Positions 36,459 through 48,042 of a stretch of 64,000 nt of DNA are shown here, in pieces; position 1 is the stretch's first letter; each line of letters begins with the position of its first letter. Source of the DNA: Ottelia alismoides (Eukaryota > Streptophyta > Magnoliopsida > Alismatales > Hydrocharitaceae); NCBI GenBank assembly GCA_037367405.1, contig JAZKJV010010625.1:186001-250000 (forward strand). The letters run 5' to 3'. The position numbers were made by a program, and so were the translations under genes. A model generated the notes under the pieces. That model was not told where the DNA came from. It was given only the letters and a program-made list of their open reading frames with translations, and did no database searches.

Positions 36459-37660
36459 GCTCAAAATCATATACCTTACTAAAGCTGGTAATCTTTCAGA
36501 GCTACTGCCACGCGGGGATCTCTGAAATCATATTGGGTTCTCCTACTTTGTGCTTATCAGCGTTGTGAAGAAAAGTGCTTCTGTGCATTGAGCATATCAA
36601 AATCATGTCTCCACATGTCTCTAATTCTCTCCCGCTCTCTCTTCTGCGCTCTCTCCCTCTGTTTGCCTTGACTATCTACACGTGTCTTATCCCTCTAACT
36701 TCCATACAGTTTCTCTTTTGTACCCCTTCCACACCATCCTCTCTCACCTCCATTATTTTGCAAATGTCTCGCCAAGTCGTCGTCCCTCTCTATATCTCTC
36801 CCTCTTCCGTAACCTAGATCCATCTATTCTTTCTGTTTTTGCAGGTGCATCTCTTCTCTTTTTTGTTATTTTATTCTACGTTATGTATTCCTCAGTTGTT
36901 TTGCATAAATGCTCTTCAAGAAAGGGTAACATTTTGTTTAAAAACATATCATGTTTTCTTTGACGAGGTTGATATATATGATACATATTATAATGTTATT
37001 CTTATAGTATGTTGTGATGTAGCAATATAAATTTCATTGCAATAAAGATAAGACTTTTTTAAATATATCCTTTAAATACCGAATATAGACAAATACATTC
37101 AAACTCTTTATATCTTCATGGACAAATTTATCTTTTTTGCACAAAATGTCCGTCAGGTTGCACTATGTAAATATTTCTTTTTTATTGAATTGCATGGATG
37201 ATCTCAAAAATTTAGGGATCAATCTAAAAAATCTTTAAGTAAAGAATATTTTGGGTCCTAAAGTTTATTTGTTTTTAATTTTTATTAATGGCAGCATCTT
37301 TCTAAAATTACAAAAGTAACCTTATAGATACGATCTATATAGTCAAAGTATTAAAGGTGTGCGAGTTATTATTATATATAGTCAAAGGTTTTTACAATAT
37401 TAATCATTGGAATAACAACAGATACTAATAACTGATATTTTTTTAAATATATATAATAGGTATATTATATCTATAAACCCAACCTAATTCACATTTAATG
37501 GAAATTTACATCGTCATTTAAGTTACAATATAGACAAAAATTAACCTACAAAAATATCATAATTTTACCATCAGGATCTTTTTCATATATACCTCAGTTT
37601 CAATATATGATCCGTTTAATTTTTTTAAGTTGACTTAAGAATTTAAATGGTTTCATTGAT
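36459..37660. other. Unclassified insert in the D 3' LTR, partly exon-like
   Basis: It is not LTR sequence. At 36480-36860 the composition changes to CT-rich, leader-like DNA. It has ATGTCTCGCCAAGTCGTCGT (from 36763), a possible donor near 36810 and a polypyrimidine-AG acceptor TTCTGTTTTTGCAG (36830-36843). This could be a captured 5' gene fragment; no protein family is recognised. The rest is AT-rich and featureless. Confidence 0.35.
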
Positions 37661-38160
37661 AGTACATAGTTCTGTTCATTTGGAGAATAAGCATTGGAAT
37701 AAGAGCTCAATTCCATGTCCGATGCAGCTCTCAAGAGTACAACTATTCCCATCTAAATCCCATCATTTAAACTTTTATTCCACCATTATTAATATCTTTA
37801 TTCCACCTTACCTATCCTTATTCCACCTTTAACGTTTTTGAAACCGAACTGAACCGGAAATTCCAACAAAAGGGTTGGATCATGCTAGACCATAGAATCA
37901 AACTGGTTCAACCGGATGATGATGTTGTTATTTTTGAATATCAGATTAGATTGAACTGGTAAGGAAAAAATAGTTGAATTCGTGTAACTAAGCTAGCATG
38001 GAGTAGAACATATACAGAATATACACTCGAACACAATTAAAATAAATATAAAATATACAAACAATTAAAGCATATTACTTTATACATAAAATAATTTCTT
38101 GAATATGCAACCGTAAATGGTATTAATATATATAAATAAATAATATTTGAACTAAATACT

Positions 38161-41100
38161 TGTTGAACGTGAAAATCGGGAGGTCGTGTCGATTCACAAG
38201 GCGAATCAACAGTCGCTGACTTGACCTCACGCGAAATCCGCAGTTCAAACAACAATTAACCCACAACAAGTAATTCAAGCAATGAAAGTAAATGTGCGGA
38301 TTTAAAATTTATTATAACTCTACAACAAGATGTGTATAGGTGCAAGTATGTGTAGAGGTCGAACACAGGGAGCAGACAGATAGAACGGGGCAAAATGCAC
38401 AAAAAGTGTGAATGTGATTGACTTGTCTATAAATGCTATGTTGTGTTTTTGTGGGTTTTTAATTTTATATTTTTTATTTAATTTTTGATTTTGTATTTTT
38501 GTATTTTGATTTTTAATTTACTGATTTTATATTTTTTTTATATTTTATATTTTTTGTATTTTGTTTTTCTTTTTAATTAGGATATAATATCTATATATAT
38601 ATACTAGAGATAGGAGAGAGATAAAAATAGGTAAAAATATTTAAATTGCATTAAATAAAGTGTTTTTGTGTTTTTATAACTTTCTAATGTTTTTGTGATT
38701 TTTCTAGGTTTTTCCTAATGTTTTTGGTATTTTTCAAGTAAAAAATACTAGTAAACAGTGAAATAAATTGATGGATGAATTTAAAATGAGGATGAAAAAT
38801 ACTAAACAGAGTCCAAAATTCCTCAAATTAATTTTAATTGAAAGATACTAAGTCAGAGAAAATACAGAAACTGAAATTGAATTTTTAGGATTTTTGTAGA
38901 ATTTTTAAGATTTTTAGGATGATTTTTGGGGTTTTATAATTTTTAGGAGTTTTCTTTTGTATTTTTTAGTGATTTTTGGTCTAGAGCTAAAAGATATGCA
39001 AATACACAAAATGCATTTTTTTGGAATTTTTCAAAAACGTTTTATAATTTTTATGTATTTTCTAATGTAAACAATGCACAAAATGCTTATTTTTGAATTT
39101 TGATAAATATTAATGCAATAAATATGCAAATTAAAAATATGACGTGGACCTACAATGCAACAGGAACAGTAGGTAATTTTTGTGGATTTTTTGGAGATTT
39201 ATAGAGGCATGAAATAATTTCTAGAAACAAAGAAAAACTACACACTAGCAGGGGTATTTATGGAAATATGCCAAAATTCAAGGGCCAGCATGCAATTTTT
39301 CCACAAAATATATAACTAAATAAAAAACTTCCTGGACCAATTAGTAATAGCCAAAACACTAGGGATATGCCCGCAAAAACGCCACACCCACATGCGTAGG
39401 AACGCGCGCCTGATAGTGGTGTTTTTATAATTATGCGAAAGCTCGAGGACCAGAATGTAATTTACCCAGAAATTATACAACGTAATAAAACAATTTCCGA
39501 ACTAAATATTAAATACTCAAACCCCCAAGGCCCTACTGCAAAATTTGCCAAGTCACGTACGCGTGCACGTAACCTGGCAGGGGCTAAACTGCAATACTCC
39601 TAAACTAGGGGGTCTACATGTAAATTCTACAAAAGCTTTAAAAGGGTCGATGAAATTTTTAACGGTATTTATTAAATACAAAAAGGGTCGGGTGATATAT
39701 GCAAAATACCCTTGGCCTTGGCGATCGAACGGCGATGCGCACTTCACTTATACATGTGTCGCGCTCTTAGGGGTCGATGACGATTCACAGCCTGCATCTG
39801 AGATTAGATCTCAGATTGAGATCCAACAGTGGTGGCGGCCCTCAATCCAACGGCAACTGTAGCTCTTCAAGAACACAGGGGGATCGAGCGGTCCTGGAGC
39901 ACGGAGGAAGAACGTCCGAAGAACACGGCCAGATCGACTTTGGAGCGGCAAAATCTCAGTGCTCAGAGCGGCATCGTCCCTTCCGATGGCACCACAAGCT
40001 TCCTGGGAGCCTCCTCGATTGGACGGCGGCCTCAAAATGGCGAAGGAGTAGCTGGAGCGCCGCCGCGTCGTCAGCGAAGGAGGGTGGCTCTAAGAGGTTT
40101 TGGCGTCAGCAAAAACAACCACAGATGGGGTCCTTCGGCCCTGGGACCTGCAGAAGAAACACAAGACTCGACAGAAGGTGGTTCCCAGGGCTATCACAAA
40201 TGAGTGGGGGGAGTAGGTGGCGAAAATGGAGCTCGCCGGAGCAAGCTCCGGTGAGGGGGTAGTGGGTGACGAAGTAATCTCGAATCGAGCCAATAAAAGG
40301 TTAAAAATAAAGACGAAATTACAGCTAACCTACAGCAAGGAAAAACAACTAAAAACAATCTCCATTGGTTGGGAAAACCAAGAAGTAGGGACCTCACGAC
40401 CAAGGGTCGGAGATGGGGGTGGAGACGCCTCCGCGCTGCTCCTCCTCTCCTCCTAATGGCGAGGTGAGGTTGCTGTCACCTCCCTTTAACCTCAACACGA
40501 GAAAAAAGAGAGGAAGAAGAGACACACAGGGTTCAAATTCGAAAAATGTAGGAAGGAGGTCTTTTGAACGAGTGGTCGAGGCGGCTCAAAAATCGAAGAC
40601 TTTGGAGTGGGTCAGCGATTCAATCCCCTAGATCAACATTGGGCGTGCATCACTGAAGTATGGTGAAAAAAAGTCATGAAGGAAGTATCACGAAAGGATG
40701 AAAGGGGACTCCTCAAAAAAAGGTGAAAGTTGGCTACAAACGCAGGTCTGACACAGGCCAGATCTCGGTCAGAGAGTTGACCGAGGTCAACCAAGGGACA
40801 AATTTGGTTGGTCCACGTGGACCAACCAGATAAAACCCTTGGAAAAAAGGCTTGCAAAATCAATTAAAAATAGTTATTGAATTTATTAATTTTTGGTTTC
40901 AAAATAAAAAATGTTTATTATTTTGTAAAGTATTTTATTCTGATTTTTATTTATTTTTATCAGGTATAAAATACAAGTTACCTTTTATGACCTATATTGT
41001 ATATATATATATATCTATATATTTTAATATTCTATTTTTATTTTATGTATTTTAATTTTATTTATTTTTATTATTATTTTATATATTTATAAAGTATTCT

Positions 41101-42116
41101 TATACACTGAAATATATTTTTATTTTATTTTTCTGAAGTGCTTTGTACACTGAATAAAATAGAAGTGTTAATTCTGTAGGTATATGTATAGGTATTATAC
41201 CTAGGTATGTTATATACAAATATTTTATTTGGTATTTTCTTTAGGTTTTTATTCTGATTTTAATGTACAAATATATTATAAGTATTATTTACAAAATTAT
41301 AAAAATATAAAATTATAAAAATAATGAATAAATAATAAAATGAATATTTTAATTTGTACAAGTATATAATAGGGGTCCAAAACTCAACTTTCAAACCGTA
41401 GCTCCCCAAACGCGAAACCACATTAATTAAATAGCTTATGAGAAATTATATACAATTAAAGGTGAGTTTGACGCATTTCAAGTTTTTATTTGCAAGATAT
41501 AGGTCTGGGAAGTTGGGATTCTGGAATCTTATTCAGATCATATCTTTTTATCTATACATTATTTTTGTGTGAAATCAATTTTATATTTTTCTTATTTAAT
41601 TATCTACAACTTTCATGTACAAAGTTTCTTTATTTTATGTATAAAAAGTGGAACCAAAAATAGGTCCCAAAATGAATGAAGAATGAATAAAATAACATGT
41701 GTTTTTATTGTATTTTGGCCCTTATCTCCCCCTACTTTATTCCTTGTTGACCTAGTCGACTGAACTGGACTACGGCTATTTACCTGCTTTTCCTACCCCT
41801 GACCACAATCAATTCCTCAGTCAGTCGGCCTCAGCTACGAGCACTACTGTTGAAAGCACTCGAGTGGAAGGGCCTCAACGGAGAAAAGGAAATGCCTAGG
41901 TCTCGGGGTTTCGGGTCAGAAAATATTTACAACATTTTATTCTTTTTCTTTTCTATCCTTTATTCTATAATTTTGGCTTTAAAACCGTATTTTATACAAG
42001 ATTTACACAATGATGCATGAATGCTAAAATGCCTAAATTAAGCCTATTTACACGCATTTACTAGGGTTTTTAAGGCCAAAATGATAGAATAAATATGATG
42101 AAATGTGGATTCATCA
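38161..42116 (-). repeat. Element C left LTR
   Basis: It is 3.96 kb, collinear with 48043-51799 except for small indels, an extra segment of about 60 bp around 40205-40260 and a foreign segment at about 41757-41893. The W-box pair GTTGACCGAGGTCAAC is at 40776-40791 and the perfect G-box palindrome at 40806-40827. The GC-richer island is at about 39700-40630, where ORFs of up to 161 codons run antisense to the element and are not called. Confidence 0.9.
40776..40827. promoter_or_regulatory. Inverted W-box plus G-box palindrome in the C left LTR
   Basis: GTTGACCGAGGTCAAC is followed 14 bp later by the CACGTG-centred 22-bp perfect palindrome. The right LTR carries the same W-box pair (50596-50611) and a G-box with a damaged left arm (50626-50647). 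Confidence 0.6.
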
Positions 42117-42132
42117 TCCTCCTATACTTGCC
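42117..42132 (-). other. Element C polypurine tract
   Basis: The sense strand GGCAAGTATAGGAGGA directly precedes TGATGAATCC. Confidence 0.8.
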
Positions 42133-44080
42133 TTTGCTAGTCCCTAGCAAACACTTATGTAATAAGTGCAGAAAAGAAAAACAAAGTAAAAAAAAGAGGA
42201 AAATTGGATTAAGTTTAACTATCGAACTTGTCTTCACAAAATCAAAGTTTGGAGCTCAAGTCGGACCTTTGGAATTTTAGTGCTGGCGAAACCTTAATGA
42301 GAACGGGATTTGAAATCCAACATCCTTCGAGAATCCCAAAACTCCGCTCAAGTCTCCTCATTAGCCAGATCAGAAATATTTCAACTCATTCGCAAACCCT
42401 TATGACTATGAATCTGACTCGTACAGTGCAAGTGATGGTGGCTCTCCCCAACTAGAATGACAAAGAGACTGGCTTCTCCAATATGACAACCCAATGATTC
42501 CCCAATCCAATAACTCATTCCTCAAGGAGCAGGGTATTCCCTTCTAAGTTCAAGTGGCAACCAACCCAAGAGGAGGGGGTGAAGAGAAGAATGGACGGTA
42601 GCCAGTGTAGCTACCTATCCTAGGATGCAAGACCAGTGTAGTCAAGTCATCCAGCTGCATGCTCACGTGATTTGACTTTGAAGCTCAAGCTTGCTTATTT
42701 GACTATACACATATGTACACTCCGGCAGGCATTTTTATTTTTGTACAGGCCTGTCCACTTTTTGGAGTTTTTGCTTTTTGCATTTTTTTGAATACTATAT
42801 ACAGCAGCATTTACATAGGGAGTTTTTCCTCTTGAGCCAGTAGACTATCCCTCTTTTGAAGATTTATTGCAACCCACAATCTCATGTCCTCGAAACTCAC
42901 CGGATGGGTTGGGATGCACTTCTATACCTAGAGGAAGACAAATGTTTCCACCTATGTGCGTCTCATACTGGCAAATCCAACCCCCTCACCACTCCAACTG
43001 AGTTGAGCCAAGTGAAAGGTGCAAGTGTCTAAGTTAGGTCATTATCAATAGGAGTCGTGTGTGTGCTCCGAAATACTCTACTTAGGCAGTCAAGAATCCA
43101 TTGAACCAAGTCCCGTGATCCTCGAAGAATTAAGTCAACTAGACTTGAAGTACCTCAATCCCAGTTCCTATAAGGTTCTTGTTAATTAAGTAGATTTAAG
43201 GTCCAACCAAGCTCCAATCTTCGGATTTTACTTAGACTCGTTCAACTATCAGACTCACTCCAAAAAAATGCTCACGATATGCAAATGCTATGCAGAAAAT
43301 GTTTTTGTGATGCAATTTTCAAAAAATTTTAACTTTTTATGGGTTTTGAAAAGATGATGCATATGCATTTTTTAGTTTTTTCAAAGATATTTTTCAAATG
43401 TTTTTGGATTTTGATTTTGCAAATATTTTTGGGATTTTGAAAATCAAAAGATTTTGGCTGAAAACTAGGTACAAATATTTACATGGGGGTGCTTTTAAGA
43501 ATTTAGATTTTAAAGATTTACAAAGGGTAAGTGGCCGATTTTATAGATATATATAGTGAATTTTGGAGAGATGTATGTATTCCTCAAACTTATTTGACAC
43601 GGATTTTTCAAACAATTTTGAAAACTATAGTCCAAAATAATTTTTACAAATAGTTTTGATACACATGTACACATATTTGAAAATCATTTTGTAAAGGTTT
43701 TCCAAATAGTATATATAGATTTTTCACATATTTTTGCAACCATTTTTCAAACCATTTGCAAACCATTTTTCAAACATTTTATTTCACACAAAGAAAATGA
43801 ATTTTACAATCAAAATGTTTTTACAAAGGTTGAAAACATGTAACAAGATGTTTTCCAAATAGTTTTCAAAAGATTTTCACAAAGATTTTCAAACGAGTTT
43901 TCAAACATTTTGCAAAAAATATTTTCACCTGATTTATTAATCAGTAAATACACAAAGAATTTAAGGAATAATCACATCTTTTTATTAAGGTTTTTATTGA
44001 ATTTAATTGTATTAATTAGCCATAATTATTAAGAAAATACGAAAGTACAAGTTATGGCCAAAGTATATACACAGTATATA
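42133..44080 (-). other. Element C conserved 3' non-coding region
   Basis: It aligns with A (7578-9526) block for block, with CTTGAGCCAGTAGACTATC near 42831. Degenerate TTTTCAAA units fill 43570-43930. No ORF is conserved among the elements. Confidence 0.7.
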
Positions 44081-44088
44081 GGACCCCC

Positions 44089-44695
44089 CTATACTTAGCT
44101 TGAGCTATGTCCTCATAGATCGGAGAGAAAGGAGAAGACATAACTCGTACTGAGTATAGAAAAGTTTAAGGAATAAATGAATGAATGAATGAATAAATAA
44201 ACGAATGAGAAGTCGACCGTCCCCCTATACTTAGGATCAAATAATCTTAAGTATAAAAGACTGTACACAAAGCAAGGAGGGTCAAGGGTGGGAATGAACA
44301 GATCGTACTCAGACTGTCTCCCCCTATACTTAGGGTAAGATATCCCTAAGTATAGACAAGAAGAGGAGACAATGGAGAGGATCAAAGAATAGAAGATCTT
44401 GGGGTGCACACCCCCTATACTTAGAACAAAGTACGTCCTAAGTATAGAAAACGGACAAAAAGGGGCGACACCTTTTCGGTAGATAAAGAAGATAGAGGAG
44501 GAAAAGAAGAAAAGAAAAAAGAAGGAAAGAGATCTGAAGATGGGTAAGGATAGAGACGGATGTACGCATCACTACCCCTGTACTTAGGGTAAAAGAAGCC
44601 CCAAGTATAAGAAACAACAGGATTGATGAAACGAAATGACGAATGAACACTCGGCTCGTCCACCCCCCTATACTTAGGACAAAGTATGTCTTAAG
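44089..44695 (-). repeat. Element C hairpin array
   Basis: There is a half-site at 44089-44099. Hairpins lie at 44225-44256, 44324-44355 (perfect 12-bp arms, loop TAAGATAT), 44415-44447 and 44575-44610 (arms with substitutions), with an incomplete copy at 44668-44695. The array ends less than 100 nt from the stop codon of the ORF. It is the largest array in the window. Confidence 0.85.
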
Positions 44696-44789
44696 AAAGG
44701 CAAACACGAGGATGGGTGGATGAGCAATACGGTAGAGAGAACAGAGGTACACAAAGGAGAATGTACAACAGAGGTGGATATACGCGGGA

Positions 44790-46694
44790 TCAAGAAAGTT
44801 GAAAGCGAACCTTCTTGCAGGACCGCTGAGGAATAGATCTAGTATGGTGCAGGTCGACATCGGGGTCCTCAGATGACACTAACCGATCAGGGTCGACAGG
44901 GTGTAAGTCCTCAATGGCCCTACGGTGTGAAGGCACAAATGGATTAGTGAAAGAATTACGCCTAAGTCCGGCCTTGGGAATCTTGCTGATATCGAAGTGG
45001 AATGGGACGAACTCATCATCATCGGAAGAAGTGTAATCCGTATCGTCCTGCGAGGTCTCGTCCAGGTCAAAATCAAAAGGAACGAACTCATCAGTGGAAG
45101 TGGTCGAACTCTGTTCATCCTCAATAATCTCAACCAGATCATCTTTCCCATCAAAAGGCTCAAATTACCGGATAAAAGCAACCAAATCAAATTCGGCCTT
45201 TGTCTCATTAGTGTTTAGGTGAACAAGAACGGACTCATTAGTGAAAATAGTCGAGTCATGTCCGTCCTATCTAGTCTCTAAATCTGCCCTCCGCTCAATG
45301 GTATCAATCATGTAAATCCCGGGGATGTCATCAACACATCGCCAATCACAAGAAGCGGAAACACCAAGGTCTATGCTTTCCGAGGCTTCCTCCTTGGAGA
45401 GGAATTCTCGGGTCTCATCATCGGTCATAAAGAAAGTCTCTCTGATATCCTCATATAGATCATAGTCCTCGGGGTCAGCCAAGATAGGTGAATGTGCATC
45501 AGGTGCAGGTCTCTGGTCAACAGTCTGTGTGGTGATCAACACTTCACTTTCGTCAACAGGATGGAAGCGAATCTCTCCTGATCCGTAATAAATAATGACC
45601 CTCGCTGAGGAGAGGAATGGTCATCCCAGGATGATTGGAGAGTTCTCCCCTGTGGAGGTCTCCATGGGCAATATGACAAAATCAACATTGTAGTTCGTGC
45701 CCTGAATCGAAATGATGGCATTTTCAAGGATACCCTTCGGCCTCTTATCAATAAATTGAACTATCATCCTGGTCTTCTTGAGAGGCCCAAAGTGAAGATA
45801 CTGTACCAACGAGAAGGGTAATATACTAATCGAAGCACCACCGTCTAGGAGAGTGTGATCACATGTATGGTCAGAAATGGTGTAGCTAATGAAAGGTGTG
45901 GCAGTGTTCTTTTTCCTAGGAATATGACGGTGTGTGATGGCGTGGACAGTAGCCATGGTCAAAATATGACGCTCAGATCTGCTTCTCTGCTTTCACTTCT
46001 TGGGAAGAGGAGCAGATAAATCGGTCATGGCCTGCTGAGGTGGGGCACGGATAATCTCATGAATAGTGGCCACCACTTCTGGTTTGGTCAACATTTTTTT
46101 AAATTTTTGGACCTCCTCCATACAAGGGAGGAAGTCGGGATTAGCATATACACAGGCATGCCAAGAGCAGTCTGTACAGCGGCATCCTCAGGGTCAAAGG
46201 TGGGACAAGGTGTGAAAGGCTGTGTGGTCAAATGATCTGGAAAAGGTTCCCTCTCCTCACAGTCTAAATCGATCAGGTGTATCCCGAACTCTTTTTGAAT
46301 TTTTAAATTTTCCTCATTTTTTTGTATTTTGGGCGATTGCAAACTCTCATGGAAATCCTTGAGTGAACCCACATCATCAAATGGCGGAATATCATGGTCG
46401 CTCTTATTTGTACTAGTGAGGTGGTCAATCTTGTGTCTCATATGATCTATCATCTGGGTCAAGTGCTCAAGGGTGAACTCCATGAAAGGTGACTCCAACA
46501 GATCAGTCTCGGGTGGACGTGACGGGAAATTTGAAGGGGGTGGTGGATGTGGGTAGAAGTCCGAGTCCTGATACTGAGGCTGAGGCAGATATGTACAAAA
46601 GTCAGGAGCAAAGTCCTCCTGGAAAAAGGAGGTGAACCGGCTGGAGTGAACGAAGGATCCGCAAAGTTGGATAAACGATGCTCCAGTCGACCAT
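44790..46694 (-). pseudogene. Protease-type ORF of element C, lightly damaged
   Basis: It begins MVDWS at 46694 and ends CKKVRFQLS-stop at 44790, about 634 codons. The N-terminal 240 residues are Pro-rich and acidic (FQEDFAPDF, PFMEFTLEHLTQMIDHMR, SPKIQKNEENLKIQ) with no Gag domain. A basic cluster, PKK then KQRSRSER, follows and could be a nuclear localisation signal. The retropepsin-like domain has HTLLDGGASISILPFSL (Asp codon at 45843-45845), then IILG-WPFLSSAR. The tail is acidic (EDEQSSTTSTDEFVPFDFD). Damage: a small frame slip near the start, a 2-bp AT duplication near 46150 and about three stops, one of them inside the basic cluster. The same ORF occurs in D, so it was a shared gene. 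Confidence 0.75.
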
Positions 46695-48022
46695 CTCAAA
46701 GCAAGAGGTAGTGATCGGGAGAGCACGAAGGTCAAGTCAAGAGATTGAAGAAGAAGACGCAAATGCACAAAAGTGATCTAGAATGCACACAAGCAATCAC
46801 AAGCAAACTCACACAAAACAAACCCTCAATTCACCTACGCAACTCGGCAAAGACCGAAAAGTCGGTCTTTTTATCTTGTCTGTTTTAGAGTTAGGTGAGA
46901 AGTCTAAAAGTTGCACAAACACTTAGGGGCTGAATGGGATTTGGGCACTAATCCTTAGTGTGTGTGCGCTAGCAAGTAAAATGAAGACAATGAGGGGATT
47001 ACTCTCCCCAAGACAATATTTTTCTTTTTGATTGATTTTAGGGTCAAGTAATATTAGCAGTCTCAATTTTATTTTATTATCACTTTTTTTGGATTTTTAG
47101 TGAGAAATGCACGTGCCTAACGAGGATCCAATTCCTTCAAACACCTAGGTGATCAAAATCAGAGGTAGAGGAGCGGAAAAGCAATGCAAGCGGCAAAACG
47201 ATGATGAATGCTAAAGCATAAATGCTCACCTTGCCTCCAGCACTCTACATGCAAAGATGCTCAACATAATTGAAACCTATCTATATGCAAATGCGAGCCA
47301 ATGAAATCGCCCTAAATTTCAGAAATTGTTATTATCGTGAAGAACCGATGCCAATGACTCAGAATGGAACTGAAGTGTCCGATCTTGGAGTTTCCTCGGT
47401 GCCCACCAAGGTGGGTCCTGCACGCGTTGTATGGAGAACTCTCGCGATGCAGTGGTTCCGAGACTAAGTGAGAAGCATTTTAGAATTTAACTAAGTCCAA
47501 ACGAGTCTATAGGCACAGGCAAATATATTAGGTGTTTGGCCTTAATCTATCGCAAGCAATCCTACAGCTAAGGGCTCAATCACACAAAATAAAGAAAACA
47601 AAATCGAGAAAACAAAGGAAGAAAATGCGATGAAAATCGATAAAACCGTGGTGAGCCCCCAAGTGAACAAATATTTGGAAATTAGGCTCGAATGTCCAAG
47701 TCCTGAGTATCTGTATTATTACAATAATAAAGTCTCTCTCTCACTTAAAGTTACACTAATAAATGCAATAAAATAAATGCTCAGGAATGGTCTTCAAAAT
47801 TCCCTCCAAGTCCGCCTTGGTGCGAAGCCAAAGCCGCATCACGTGGGTGCACGAGCGCTCCTAGAAAAGAGTGCCTCCCTCGATCTGCATACCTCGCACA
47901 AAGTCAAACAAGAGGGTGGTTAGACAATTCAAAGGATATATCAAAAATAAACAAAAATAAAAGCCGCGAAAGTAGACAAATAATCACAAACACAAGCAAA
48001 AACCCGAACTACGTGTTGTTGC
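46695..48022 (-). other. Element C untranslated leader
   Basis: It carries the family leader block GGGATTTGGGCACTAATCC and on to AGTGTGTGTGCG (46936-46974), and CGGTGCCCACCAAGGTGGGT (47398-47417), homologous to the B leader. The 65-codon ORF at 47270 lies here and has no support. Confidence 0.6.
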
Positions 48023-48040
48023 TCCCCGACAATGGTGCCA
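48023..48040 (-). other. Element C primer binding site (tRNA-Asp type)
   Basis: Plus-strand TCCCCGACAATGGTGCCA. In sense it is TGGCACCATTGTCGGGGA, three transitions away from the tRNA-Asp complement, 2 nt after the LTR. Confidence 0.8.
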
Positions 48041-48042
48041 TT

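Noticed and set aside
39777..40262. 161-codon ORF (and 49658-50062, 59176-59772) in LTR islands
   Set aside because: They run antisense to their elements, differ between the two LTRs of C by frame and length, and show no known motif.
46090..46110. Slippery heptamer T TTA AAA (sense) at the end of one frame of the C ORF, suggesting programmed -1 frameshifting
   Set aside because: Comparison with D shows the upstream protein already continues in the other frame before this point. The frame change is explained by a 2-bp AT duplication near 46150, so the heptamer is coincidental.
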